NCBI GenBank assembly: GCA_031216915.1 | Contig: CM062290.1 | Span: forward strand, 162,976,453-163,040,452 | Source of the DNA: Pictodentalium vernedei | Lineage: Eukaryota > Mollusca > Scaphopoda > Dentaliida > Dentaliidae | Direction of reading: 5' to 3' | Length of the DNA: 64,000 nucleotides | Shown: positions 1 through 10,569 of the stretch, in pieces | How the letters are laid out: each line of letters opens with the position of its first letter | How positions within the stretch are numbered: the stretch's first letter is position 1 | Translations under genes and position numbers: made by a program | Notes under the pieces: generated by a model | What the model was told of the DNA's origin: nothing | The model's database searches: none | Seen by the model: only the letters and a program-made list of their open reading frames with translations

Positions 1-344
1 TACCAATTCGAATTCTCTGCTCGTTTCGTAATTAGGCACGCTTCTGAATTTATCCGCTTGGTTAACTTTCTTCGTTTGTGTTTTGTTTTGGACTGACTTC
101 AAACATCTCCACGGGTTTAACCGGGACCATCGGTTAATAATTTTTTTTATTGAAGAGGTGGGGTGGGGGTGGTAAATACCCCCTACCGCCCCCCTTACCC
201 AGGTTTAATGCCACTGAGAAAGGAAGAAAAACAGAAAATAAGATGGAATTTTCACAGACAAATTAAACAACTATAGCCTTATAATAAACTTACTGCCGCC
301 CTCCCCCCCCCCCCCACTCCCCACCAACACACACAAGGAGAGAT

Positions 345-676
345 TTATTATCGACGCTTTCAACAGCCAGGGGCATGTCATGTAGGGCAGTTCCCTTGGT
401 GGAGGAAGAACCGGAGACAACCACTGAGCAGCGGCGAGCAAACATCAAGTTCTCCAACATACTAACCTGACAGAATTACAGTTAGAGCGGTTGAAGGCAC
501 GTGCACCATCGACGTGCAGTACGCCCTAGCACATAATACCACCGTGACCCCACATCAGGCTACATGGACAATTGGGATTAAGTGTCTTGCCTAAAGACAC
601 AACGCGGGTCAGAATCGAACCGTCAATCTCTATGTTTCAAGCTCGATACTCTAACAAATGAGCTACCGGGCTCTCA
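345..676 (-). repeat. tRNA-derived SINE, near full length
   Basis: Read on the minus strand it starts with a tRNA-like head: a box A-like TAGCTCATTTGTTAGAG and a box B-like GGTTCGATTCT. The conserved body GGCAAGACACTTAATCCC follows, then a short A/T tail near 350. The same body recurs at 7362-7708, which defines the family. It lies inside the left arm of the long inverted repeat. Confidence 0.75.
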
Positions 677-1609
677 TAATTATATAGTAGGTAGCTGTAC
701 ATGTTTGTCGTGGGAACACATTATGGTGTCATTAACCTTTTACCAAACGCAAGTTGAAGACAACAGTAGGCCCTCAATTATTTTTACACAAAAAAAAATG
801 AATGAAATTCATTTTTTTTCTTCCAAACTAAACGACTTATGACACTTATTTGAACGAGCTCGTTGAGCTCTTTTCGATGCGATATCATAAACTATGGTTT
901 GGGAGAAAAAAATATGAACATAAATTTTGAGTGGTGAATTTTGTATATTACACGGACGGTTTGTGTCGCTGCAGTGTGTAAAAGGGTTATCATGATTAGG
1001 CCAATATATACGGTATACCGATAACTTGTGCAGTTCTTAGAAATAGAATTAAATGGTGTCAACAATATAACAATAATGCAATGTATGAATACTGAAGCTC
1101 TATAAAATTGTTTTTTACTGTGCAGAGCTAGGATCCCAAATTGTGTGTGTGTTGGGGGGAGTGGGAGGGGGCAGTAATATCGCGAGGGTCAAGAACGACA
1201 TACCACGGGCATGTCTCGAGGTTTGAGGCAGGGGACGGAGAGTTTGGGAGGTACGCCCTCCAATTGGTGGAGTCCGGGGGTGATTTTTTTTCAAATTATA
1301 AAGCTCTGGGCCAATTCTGGGCATCTTGAGAGAAGGGAGGTTTGGAAATTATAAGTGGCAGTTTGATTTTTGTGGGGGTGGGGTGGAGGTCAATGTTATT
1401 GGATGGGGTGTCCCCCTCCCACTCCCCCCCCCCCCCCCCCATGCCGCTTCAGCACTAAGTTTTTCAATAAACTTCTCATTTTGTTCACTGACAGATTGAG
1501 CTGAACATGGAATATGAAGCATGACGACTATGGTCATCACTGGTATAGGGAATTTATTTAATTATTTATTGGTGTTTAAAGTCACTTTTGTGAAGCTATA
1601 TACTGGCGT

Positions 1610-1815
1610 CTTCAACTTGCGTTAGAACTCTTTATGTAACTCAAATTCTGCCGGGTTAGTACGTTGGAGAGTTCGACGGTTGCTCGCCGCTGCTCAGTGG
1701 TTCTCTCCGATTCTCGGTTCTTCTTCCACCCGAAGAACTACGTTACACGACATGACCCTGGCTGCTGAAAGAGTCGTCAAATTCCAATAAATAAATAAAT
1801 AAATAAATAGATAAA
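1610..1815 (+). repeat. SINE 3' part with AATA repeat tail
   Basis: This matches the 3' half of the SINE family (the 'gctcagtggttctctcc' block, then CCAATAAATAAATAAAT). The tRNA-like head is absent. It forms part of the right arm of the 1-2178 inverted repeat, opposite the SINE at 345-676. Confidence 0.7.
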
Positions 1816-2429
1816 TAAATAAATCTCTCCTTGTGTGTGGAGGGAAGGGTGTGGGGAGGGGTGGCAGTAAGTTTATTACGCTTTTGTTGTTTAATTTGTC
1901 TGTGTGAATTTCATCTCATTTTTCTGTTTTCCATCCTTTCTCAGTGGCGTTAAACCAGGGGGGGGGGGGGGGGTGTAAGGGGGATATTTACCCCCCATCC
2001 CCCCCCCCCCCCCCCAAAAAAAAAAAAAATCAAAAAATTATTAACCCATGGTCCCGATTAAACTCGTGGAGATGTTTGAAGTCAAAACAAAACAAAACAC
2101 AAACGAAGAGGTTGACCAAACGGATAAATTCAGAAGCTAGCCTATTGACGAAACGAACAGAGAATTCGAATTGGTAGTGTCACAGCGGCCTCAGAATCAC
2201 TGAGAACGCGAGTTTTGGCCCTCATAGTTTTCAAAATTTTCCCAGGGAAGGGCCCCCCGGACCCCGCCAACGAGAAGAGGATACCACATCTGGTGCTCTC
2301 CCCCACCTCGCCACTGCGCGACTCCAATCATGCTACTGTCCGCACAATGGGTGCCCCTTTTGCATGGATCTCCGCCTTGATACCTCTCTCCCAATATTTT
2401 TACCTTCTCACGTCCCTGTCCTTGTTCTA

Positions 2430-2965
2430 TTAGCATGAGCGTTAAATACACTTGTCGTAATTAACTTTTACAACATGTGCGAGGGGGAGGGGAGGTATTT
2501 CGCGGGCATTGGTGGGATGCTTTGGGAAGGAGAGGGGTAGGAGTGTTTCCCGTGTATTACGTCCACAGTATTAAACACACGCATAAGATATGTACACTGT
2601 TTTGGGGCTGAGGCTATAGTCGTGTTTTGAGTGCCGTGTGTTGAAAGAAAAAGTGTTCCACATACGATGTGGGGGAGGGGCGGGGGGGGGGGGTGGACAG
2701 CGAGTTTATTACGCTATAGTTGTTTCATTTGTTTGTGTGAATTCCATCTCATTTTCTGTGTTTATTGGTATGAGAGTTATATACACTTATCGTAATTATC
2801 GGTGACAACATGTGCGAGGGAGAGGAGCGGTATTTCACGGGCATGGTTGGGATGCTTGGGGGTGGGGTGGGTAGGTGTTTTTCCCATGTATTACAACCAG
2901 AATATTGAAAACACCCACGAGATATATAAACTGTTTTGGTGGTGGGGGCTATATGTTTCATGTCA
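2430..2965 (+). repeat. Diverged direct duplication, ~330-bp spacing
   Basis: Two copies share the blocks 'taattatc/taacttt...acaacatgtgcgaggg', 'cgggcat.ggtgggatgct' and 'gtattac..ccag.atatt'. They begin near 2430 and 2765. The G-rich tract and 'gtttattacgct' at 2670-2715 also resemble part of the 1-2178 arms. No coding potential was seen. Upstream, 2179-2430 holds a C/G-rich unique-looking stretch with nothing I recognise. Confidence 0.5.
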
Positions 2966-2989
2966 TCAGAGTCACGTGATTTTATCTCT

Positions 2990-3213
2990 AGATAACGAGA
3001 TGTTTTCTCGTTATAATGAGATGTTTTCTCGTTAGAATGAGATGTTTTCTCGTTAGAACAAGATACTTTCTCGTTATAACGAGATCTTTTCTCGTTATAA
3101 CGAGATACTTTCTCGTTATAACGAGATGTTTTCTCGTTATAACGAGATACTTTCTCGTTATAACGAGATCGTATCTCGTTATAACGAGATCGTATCTCGT
3201 TATAACGAGATAA
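2990..3213. repeat. 22-bp palindromic satellite array
   Basis: About ten tandem units are each built around the perfect 16-base palindrome TCTCGTTATAACGAGA, separated by six variable bases. The leftmost units carry changes (TTAGAA, TTATAATG) while the central and right ones are uniform. Both strands are open in several frames only because of the repeat. About 240 bases of A/T-rich DNA with no recognisable feature follow. Confidence 0.9.
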
Positions 3214-3483
3214 AAATAAATATTTGAGTGTCCTAAATCAGCCACCGTAAATATTAGACATAAAGCATTTAATTTTTATTTTTATTGGTTGTTTACTTTC
3301 AGTTGGTTCCTTTTAATTGATATAATCACTAAATTTGAAGTTTATTTGAATTTTAACATGAAATTTATTAAAATATGGTTGTAATGGTGTTGACATAACA
3401 TTTACCTGTGTACGATGTTGGTCACCAACATGAGTAGATCAAAAGGGAATCGGTAAACCATTGTTTGGGTACAAGTTTTATGG

Positions 3484-3658
3484 GTGAAGTACAGTACGAG
3501 GAAAGCTAAAGTTGGGCAAATCTGCAAAGTTCAAACTCCACATTTGTCTGAACCCAAATATAGCCACACTCGAGAAAATGACCCATATATTTGTAAAAGT
3601 GTCTACTTTCCACTGAACAATTCTCTGACAGACCAAGTTACACTTAAATTTGTCACAG
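3484..3658 (+). CDS. Possible internal exon of an unidentified host gene
   Basis: An open frame ends exactly at a good 5' splice site (CACAG|GTATGT at 3658). It is open from about 3456; the 5' limit is not set because no strong acceptor is visible, and 3484 is only the clear part. The peptide looks natural in composition, with segments such as KVQTPHLSEPKYSH and SVYFPLNNSLTDQVTLKF. It would leave the frame in phase 1, which does not fit the downstream candidate at 5791 directly, so a missing exon or a different gene must be allowed for. Family not recognised. Confidence 0.4.
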
Positions 3659-3777
3659 GTATGTAATTTTATATACATAAATGTTTCAAATGAAATATAT
3701 AGAACATAATGTGCCAATATATATAATTGTTCATAAATCTTTAGCTCATTTCAGGCCTCAGATTCTCGAATCACTAG

Positions 3778-3930
3778 GGGTGGTGGTTTGTTGAGCTGAC
3801 AGTTGTTCGTCGATGCTCGGTGGTTCTCTCCGGGGTACTTCGGCTTCCTCCACCCATAAAACTATCTCTGTCATGATTAGCCATTGTGCATAAGTATGTG
3901 ACCTTCAACACCAATAAATAAATAAATACT
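3778..3930 (+). repeat. SINE 3' fragment
   Basis: This is the tail half of the same SINE family as 7362-7708: 'ctcggtggttctctccggg', 'cttcctccacccataaaact', then CCAATAAATAAATAAAT. The head and the central body are missing. The bases from 3931 to 4129 hold nothing I recognise. Confidence 0.75.
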
Positions 3931-4129
3931 AGGGGTGGTAAAAATTGCTCCCCTCAGCAAGGTGATGGGTGCTAAATGAGGGAAACTTGAGGGGGACATT
4001 TTCTTTGACCATTCAAAGATCTAGGTCAGCAACAATAACTGAACAATCAGTCTCTTTATCTGGTTGGCATGCAATTTTATTTTTCAAAGTATCAAAGGGC
4101 TGACTGATCATATGCAAATCTACAAGTCA

Positions 4130-5117
4130 TTAACTCTTTCGCTGCCAAATGCGACTAAAGTCAAATTACCCAATCGTTGCCGATTGCGACTGAAGTTGAA
4201 ACTTGAAACCAGATAGGAGTATGACTGTTCTAGGGGAAATAACTTTCTTATTTTTTGTGATTTACGCTATCGTGGTATTCTATTTATGTTCATTGTCAAA
4301 GGTCAAGTACAAGTTCATGCCACAACTGCTCACAAGAGGAATACAGCTTGGATCCAAACAAATGTTGACCAGTTTTGGCACGTCTTTCAGGCAAAATGTC
4401 TGTGAAGAATTCTACATGGAAATGTTTCAAGACAAGTCAGGTTATAGAGCGTATTTATAAAGATTGAGATAGCGAATATGGTTCTGAAACTGAAGATGGG
4501 GAATCTCTGAATGATACGAACTGCGATATCGACATATTAACTCTCAAGGCTAAGATATGTAGATATTAACCCCACAAGGCCAAGATTTGGTTCAAAATTG
4601 TTGTGCTGTTGGAAATTCTGCAGGTTTCAAGGTAGAAGAGTCATCAGAGTCAGCAAATGACCCATTTAGTTTTGACTGGCAAATATAGGGCTATGGTTTA
4701 GAAGATCCGTTTGATCTATGCTGGATTCAGTCATACCGACCACGACAAGGCATCTTGGTTTTCAATATGCCCCCTACAAATCAATATAAGGACTATTTGT
4801 AATATTTTTTTCAAATATGCTGATCAATTTGCACTATAGCCACAATAGTAGTACAACATTTAGTATAAAAATCCATTATTTCGCTACAAATAGTTTGACA
4901 ATATCTCATAAAACACACGAATATGGTGATATTTCCTTACTTTGGTGTCGTGGCCATCTTGGTTGCCATGGTCATGTGACCTTATATGACTGAGTTTCCT
5001 ATGCAATTCAACATCCAGACCAATACCAGCCAGCATACCAAGTTACTGTGTAATTCCACTGTGTGCATGGCAGTGGCATGTACTGCTGTGGTGCTGTATG
5101 GCAGCGAAAGAAATAAA
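4130..5117 (+). mobile_element. Decayed TTAA-flanked DNA transposon (piggyBac-like?)
   Basis: The left edge reads TTAACTCTTTCGCTGCC. A partial inverse, GGCAGCGAAAGA, lies at about 5100-5111. Between them are broken acidic, Ser/Glu/Asp-rich coding scraps (around 4460-4700), which would suit the N-terminal part of a piggyBac-type transposase, but no catalytic domain is seen. The TTAA edge and the partial inverted end are visible; the family is inferred. Confidence 0.35.
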
Positions 5118-5247
5118 AAAAAACAACTGAACACCTGAATAAAAAAAAGTTTATAACTCCAGCAACAGGAAAGAAGAAACACTTGTCCCTACAACAAATA
5201 ATCAACCCTGTTTAAAATTAATACTTTAAGTTTAGTTTAAAAGTATG

Positions 5248-5496
5248 TTAACCCTTTACCCAACGAATCGGCCACATCCGCCCGCGTAATATGCAAATTC
5301 AGCAGTTCAAAAAATATTATTTTTCAAAAAATTTCAACAAAGCCATATCATGTGACCCCTCGTTGGAACGAGCTCATCGAGCTCGTTCCAACGAGGGTCA
5401 CATGATATGGTTTTGTTGAATTTTTTTTAAAAATTTGAAAAAAATTATATTTAAAATAATAAATTTTGATATCGTCTGCGTTGGGTAAAGGGTTAA
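5248..5496. mobile_element. Palindromic MITE with TTAA flanks (family 1)
   Basis: Almost the whole 249 bp folds on itself. The ends are TTAACCCTTTACCCAACG and its complement CGTTGGGTAAAGGGTTAA. The centre is a strong hairpin around GAACGAGCTCATCGAGCTCG. The four-base TTAA at each end fits a TTAA target duplication, as for piggyBac-type elements. Diverged relatives occur near 36985-37200 and its mirror at 34855-35070. Confidence 0.8.
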
Positions 5497-5790
5497 ATGA
5501 TTTATTTCTCGATAGTAGATCTGAGAATCAGAAAAATTTATATTTTGACAATTACAAAAAATGTTTAACTCATTTTACTACAGCATTCGCTGAATGGGAT
5601 AAATGAATGGATGAATTGTAATGATATTTGAGATGAATCGTCCCGGCTTTGATTTTGGGTCAAATCATCTATTTACAAAACATCCCCTATCTTCTGACAA
5701 CACTAACTCATCCAATGCATTAAATTACTGTAATTGCTGTGGGGATTATCTCATTGGTTTAATTTTTTCCCCTTTCTATTCCCTTCACAG

Positions 5791-5920
5791 ACTTTGGAAT
5801 GCTTGTTTTCTTTCCGAACTATTCAAATGATTTCTCTTAACAGTCACAATTATAACAAAAGGAATAAAGTATCAGTTACATTGAAACTGATGAAGCTCTG
5901 GGAGAAGACATGCCTATACA
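5791..5920 (+). CDS. Possible internal exon of host gene
   Basis: An excellent polypyrimidine tract and acceptor (TTCCCTTCACAG, ending at 5790) is followed by 130 bases open in one frame and a strong donor (CCTATACA|GTAAGC). The peptide runs from TLECLFSFRTIQM to TLKLMKLWEKTCLY. It starts in phase 0 but ends in phase 1, and no partner exon in phase 1 was found before 6620. An undetected small exon must intervene, or this exon belongs to another transcript. Family not recognised. Confidence 0.45.
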
Positions 5921-6388
5921 GTAAGCATGCGCAGTTGCTCATATTGGCTATTATTTGACCAATGGCATTCTTGGGATTTACAAACTGAAAATTTTGCTTG
6001 GAAGTCCCAAAGGATTCCCTGTATTTTATCAATTATTTTATCTGAATGGCTGCTTGTATGCATTCACTAACATCTTACCCTTAAAATAGTGTGCACAAAA
6101 CGTGTTGGATACAAGCCCTACACAATTCAAGGCACTTTATTATTTTCAAATAAACAAAAGCATACCATTTGAAATTCTGTTGCTGAGATAAATACAATGA
6201 TTTGACCAGTCTGCTATAACCATCAGTTTGAGGCATGTTATTTTGAGGGTGGAGGTGTGCTGATTTTTGCACTTCTTGTGACCCTGCCCTGATCAACTCA
6301 TACAAGAGATTTATAATCACAGCAATAAACTCTAATCTACAACTAATCCACCTACTCACTGTAAAAGAAATGAATTCTCTAGAATCAT

Positions 6389-6442
6389 TCAGTCGGATAA
6401 TAAAACCTTTTCCATGAAGCATTTTGCAATCTTGTACGGTCA
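6389..6442 (+). CDS. Low-confidence 18-codon exon
   Basis: Fifty-four bases lie between ATCATTCAG and CATCAA|GTATCG, open in phase 0 at both ends (SDNKTFSMKHFAILYGHQ). The phase suits the next candidate exon at 6620. The acceptor lacks a good pyrimidine tract, so this may be chance. Confidence 0.25.
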
Positions 6443-6619
6443 TCAAGTATCGTGTGCATTTAAGGCTATCAGATTATTATTAAAATTATTAAGTGAAGTG
6501 TGTTATAGGCATGCATGTGCGATCGCATGCCTCAGAATCTGAGGACTTCATTTTTGTAGTTTTTTCACATTAACATTCAAAGACCTAATTCTCATTATTT
6601 TCACTTTTTACTGCAACAG

Positions 6620-6685
6620 ATTAGATACATCAATATACATTCTCTGTGTAAACTCGAAACTTACAGCCCAAGTACCTTGGCTATT
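6620..6685 (+). CDS. Host gene exon (22 codons)
   Basis: A good acceptor (CACTTTTTACTGCAACAG) and a consensus donor (GCTATT|GTAAGT) bound 66 bases that are open in phase 0 at both ends. The peptide is IRYINIHSLCKLETYSPSTL plus AI. It joins in frame to the exon at 6916. The protein family is not recognised. Confidence 0.5.
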
Positions 6686-6915
6686 GTAAGTCTTTGCTAG
6701 AAGCAACTGCAACTGCAAAGCCACAGGACCCAAACTGTCAAAGCGAAGCAAACAATGTATGAAAATCTCTTAGGCATTAAGATTTAAAGAAAAATGCTGT
6801 TATGTGATACACTGAAAGTTACAGCATTTCCACAATCAGAGCAGTCACATTTGTTTCTGTCTTGAACACAGCTATAAAACAGTTAATATTGATTAAATAT
6901 CATTTTATCCTGTAG

Positions 6916-6993
6916 AAAGAATTTATCGAAGCCATTGCTCAGAACCATCATCTATTACACAAAGAATTCACAGAATTATCTCCCTTGGCACAG
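6916..6993 (+). CDS. Host gene exon (26 codons)
   Basis: The borders are ATCCTGTAG| and GGCACAG|GTTTGT. The 78 bases are in phase 0 at both ends and encode a helical, charged peptide beginning KEFIEAIAQNHHLLHKEF and ending ELSPLAQ. The phase fits the exon 20 kb downstream at 27247, and a shifted frame would meet a stop in that exon. The composition suggests part of an alpha-helical repeat protein, but I do not recognise it. The intervening 20.3-kb intron is almost wholly repeats. Confidence 0.6.
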
Positions 6994-7361
6994 GTTTGTT
7001 AACTTTTTTTATGACATTAAATCATATGAACTCTTGTTCGTGGCAATGAATGTATTTATTTCGACTCAGACTCTGAACAGAGTCCAACTATACATCATTT
7101 CATCAGAAAGAAAAGAAAATAATAATTTGATGGGATGCAGACATGGTCTTGTCTGCGTGCCAAATTTTTGTGGTTGAATTGCCTCTAAAGTGTAGAAAAC
7201 TGCACCAAAAGAAAAAGAATTGTGCCAGGAACAGTATTAGATACAAATCCAGATAAGCAATTCACCTGCAGAGGTCCCACTAGAGTATCAAAACACTCCC
7301 ATTGTGTAGAAATGACTTGATGAGATAAATTTCACCACGAAAATTTAAGTGAATTCTCGGG

Positions 7362-7708
7362 AGCATGGTGGCTCAGTAAGTATGTAGAGATGCAGGCTGC
7401 AAGCCGAGAGGTCCTCGGTTCGAATCCCACCTGTGGCAACCGCGTTTTGGGCAAGACACTTAATCCCAATTGCTCAAGTGGGGGCACGGTGGCATTTTGT
7501 ACAAAAGTGTACTACACATCGATGGTGCACTTTTCTTCAACCAGTGCTAACCCTGCTTGTGTGGAGTTAGTACTTTGGGGAGTCTGACAGGTGCTCGCCT
7601 TTCCTCGGTGGTTCTCTCCGGGTACTCCAGCTTCCTCCACCCATAAAACTGATCGATATGAGGTGACCATGGCTGTCAAAAGTGTTGTTAAACCCCAATA
7701 AATAAATA
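7362..7708 (+). repeat. Full-length tRNA-derived SINE
   Basis: The head reads as a tRNA relic: box A-like TGGCTCAGTAAGT and box B-like GGTTCGAATCC. The body has GGGCAAGACACTTAATCCCA, the 'ggtggttctctccggg' block and 'cttcctccacccataaaact'. The end is CCCCAATAAATAAATAAG. This is the best copy in the window and the reference for the fragments at 345, 1610, 3778, 14283, 31860/40000 and 49150. The stretch 7709-8130 holds nothing I recognise. Confidence 0.9.
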
Positions 7709-8139
7709 AGTGAATTAACAGAAATGGATATTCACGGACAATTGTTTTCAATGATTAGATCGGCTGCATAAAGTTTATGTGCTGATAGATTTTTGAAAAA
7801 AAAACACATCAATGACAGGAGAATAATGCAGTTTTTACATTTCTTTGGAGTTTAACTGATTTTATGTTATTTCAGTGTTTTTTCCCCCTCATTATCTGAG
7901 CGACATAAAAAATTAGCAGCAGTGTAATCATTAGCCATGTCTGTCTCCTCTAAATGCAGCAAAAGTTGGTTTCTGATGCTAATTACTTGTGGGGGTTCCA
8001 TAATGAAGTGTAACACAAAGAAAATCATGTCATTACTATAATTATCGAACAAGAGTGCAGTAGCTACTCTGAAGGATTAAATACTTTTTCAATAGGTTGT
8101 TGCTCTATTTGTCTTTGCGTTTTCTGGCTTTGGATCAAG

Positions 8140-10400
8140 TTTTTTTTATACCCCCATGCTTGAAGAGAATGGTGTGTATACTGCATTATATGCATCTGTG
8201 CATGCATCTGTCCATCCACAGTGCTATCTTACCAGTGAGTCAATGGCTTCCAGTGAAATGATATGGTATGGTATGAAGGAACCTTTTGAGAAGCTGCTCC
8301 TGCACATGTTATAAAAAAGTTGCCTGCATATTTTTCACCAATGTTACGGTCCTTTTTAGCTCAACTTTGGCGAAGCCAAATTTGAGCTTTTGTCATGGCC
8401 CGTCGGCCGTCTGTCCGTACGTCAACAATTGGATACGGCTTGGGCTATAGGCCGTATTTATGAACCGATATTTACGAAACTTCTTGGGTACCTTTGTTAT
8501 GACCGTGGGACGAGAACGAGTGTTTTTGGGTGCGGTCCGAAATTCAAGATGGCTGCCAGCTGCCATTTTGTACCGACGATGCAGAAATCTGTTTTTTGTA
8601 CAGAACTTCCATATGAAAGCTCTGATTTGAATAATTTTTTGTATGAATGTTTAGTACCATGGGATACATCACATATAATATGGGTTTTTTTCTCATGCGT
8701 AAATTGTGCAAATTAGACTAATTTTGATGTTTTGTGGTGTTACTTTCAGCACTGTAAGTGCAAATGCCAATACGGCTCGGACTAGAGGCCGTATTTATGA
8801 ACCGATCTTTACGAAACTTCTTGGGTACCTTTGGTATCACCGTGGGACGAGAACGAGTGTTTTGGGATCCGGTCCGAAATTCAAGATGGCCGATGGCAGC
8901 CATTTTGTACAAAATTGGGTGCAATCAGATTTTTGCACAGAACTTCCATATGAAAGCGCTGATTTGAATAATTTTTTGTGTGAATGTTTAGTACCATGGG
9001 ATACATCACATATAATACAGGTTTTTTTCTCGTGCAGAAATTGTGCAAATTAGATGAACTTTGATTTTTTCAGTGCGACTTACACACAGTAAGTACACAT
9101 GTCAATACGGCTCAGACTAGAGTCTGTATTTATGAACTGATCTTCACGAAATGTCTTGGGTACCTTTGTTATCACCTTGGGATGAGAACGAGTGTTTCTG
9201 GGTGCGGTCTAAAATTCAAGATGCCTGCCAGTGGCCATTTTGTACCGAAATTAGGTCTAATCAGTTTTTTGTACACAACTTCTATACAGCTCAGATTAGA
9301 GGCCATATTTATGAACCAATCTTTACGAAACTTCTTGGGTACCTTTGTTATCACCGTGGGATGAGAGCGAGTGTTTTTGGGTGTGGTCCGAAATTCAAGA
9401 TGGCCACCAGCAGCCATTTTGTACCAAAATTAGTACAATCAGTCTTTTGTACAGAACTTCTGTATGAAAGTTCTGATTTGAATAAATTTTTGTATGAATG
9501 TTTAGTAACATGGAATACATCACATATTGTAAGGGTTTTTTTTTCATGCAGAAATTATGCAAATTAGATGAACTTTGATTTATTCAGTGCTACTTACATA
9601 ATGTAAGCACACATGTCAATATGGCTCAGGGCAGAGGCTGTATTTATGAACCGATCTTCACAAAACTTCTTGGGTACCTTTGTTATCACCTTGGGACGAG
9701 AAGGAGTGTTTCTGGGTACAGTCCAAAATTCAAGATGGCTGCCAGTGGCCATTTTGTACCAAAATTAGGCCCAATCATTTTTTTGTCACAAGTTCTATAC
9801 AGCTTGTATTTATGAACTGATCTTCACAAAACTTCTTGGGTACCTTTGTTTTCACCTTGGGACAGGAACGAGTGTGTTTTGGGGTGCCTTTGTTATCACT
9901 GTGCTATGAGAACAAATATTTTGGGGTTCAGTCAGACCCACTCTGGGACTAAGATTTCTTTTCTAGTTTAGCATCTGACTGTCACCCACCTTTACCTATA
10001 CATTTTTTACAGGCAACGGTCAGTATTTATGTACAGACCGTTACAATACTTTATATGTACCTTTGTTATCAGGTCATTACCTAGATGTTTGTCATTGCTG
10101 TGTCACATACTATACCTGTGCATGTCTTTGTCTTGACAAGTTGAGCTACAGTGTCATTGACACTTTCATTTTGTCAACTTTTCATGTTTTTACTCTGTTC
10201 GGAGTGATATCTCTGCATTGAATGGATGAATTTCAATGAGATTTGGTATGAGGGATCCTTATGACTAGCCGCCCCTGCACAAAAAAGTTCATCGCATTTT
10301 TCAACAGAGTTATGGTCCTTACTTTGTTTTTAATTCATTTATTATTCATTGGTCCAGTGCAGCAATGGGAGTATAAATTACCTTCACTAGTCGCTCTTGT
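8140..10400 (+). repeat. HINE-like repeat 'D', split by element C1
   Basis: Short diverged units with '(t)atggtatg.aggaac/ggatcc', 'cctgcaca' and 'gttatggtcctt' lie on both sides of element C1 (8140-8356 and about 10190-10400), and again at 15690-15830. The left end has 'catctgtccatcc'. The array therefore existed before C1 entered. No terminal structures are certain. Confidence 0.45.
8357..10172 (+). mobile_element. HINE-like non-autonomous element, family C, copy C1
   Basis: It starts with AGCTCAACTTTGGCGAAGCC folding on AAATTTGAGCT, followed by a short CCGTCTGTCCGT microsatellite. Tandem units of about 335 bp and shorter follow, each with GAAACTTCTTGGGTACC and AAATTCAAGATGGC. The end is the hairpin AGTGTCATTGACACT then TTCATTT. 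The order of head hairpin, TCCG microsatellite, tandem core and tail hairpin matches pearl/HINE elements, which are thought to be moved by Helentron-type Rep/helicase proteins; that link is inferred. Other copies are at 29004 (rearranged) and 60677. The units stay open in one frame for 70-138 codons, discussed as a finding. Confidence 0.7.
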
Positions 10401-10469
10401 TTTATTTAATTATTATCCCCGCATTTGAAAAAATGTGGGGATATATTGGTTGTCTCTGTCTGTCCGTCT

Positions 10470-10566
10470 GCCCATCCATCCATCCATCCATCCGTCCGTC
10501 CATCCGTCCGTCCGTCCATCCATCCGTCCGTCCGTCCGTCCGTCCGTCCGTCCGTCCGTCCGTACA
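10470..10566 (+). repeat. (TCCG/TCCA)n microsatellite
   Basis: A run of four-base units, mostly CCGT and CCAT, follows the Helitron 5' end. The same kind of tract follows the head of each HINE-like element here (27860, 29050, 40680, 46700, 61090). All six frames across it are artefacts. Confidence 0.95.
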
Positions 10567-10569
10567 TAC

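Larger units (their letters stand above)
1..2178. repeat. Long inverted-repeat (foldback-like) element
   Basis: The first ~460 bases and the last ~500 bases of this stretch are reverse complements of each other. The outer tips match closely (TACCAATTCGAATTCTCTG at base 1 and its complement ending at 2178). The arms also share a G/C-run tract, the TAAACTTACTGCC stretch and a SINE 3' region. The middle (about 700-1600) is not symmetric. No transposase frame is visible. This could be a foldback-type DNA element, or an inverted duplication that includes a SINE. The left tip coincides with the window edge, so the true left end may lie outside. Confidence 0.6.

Noticed and set aside
2988-3245. Open frames on both strands with a repeating LVITRKY motif
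   Set aside because: They follow from the 22-bp satellite, whose palindromic unit is open on both strands.
7362-7435. Possible tRNA gene
   Set aside because: Box A- and B-like motifs are present, but the cloverleaf is poor and the sequence continues into a SINE body and tail.
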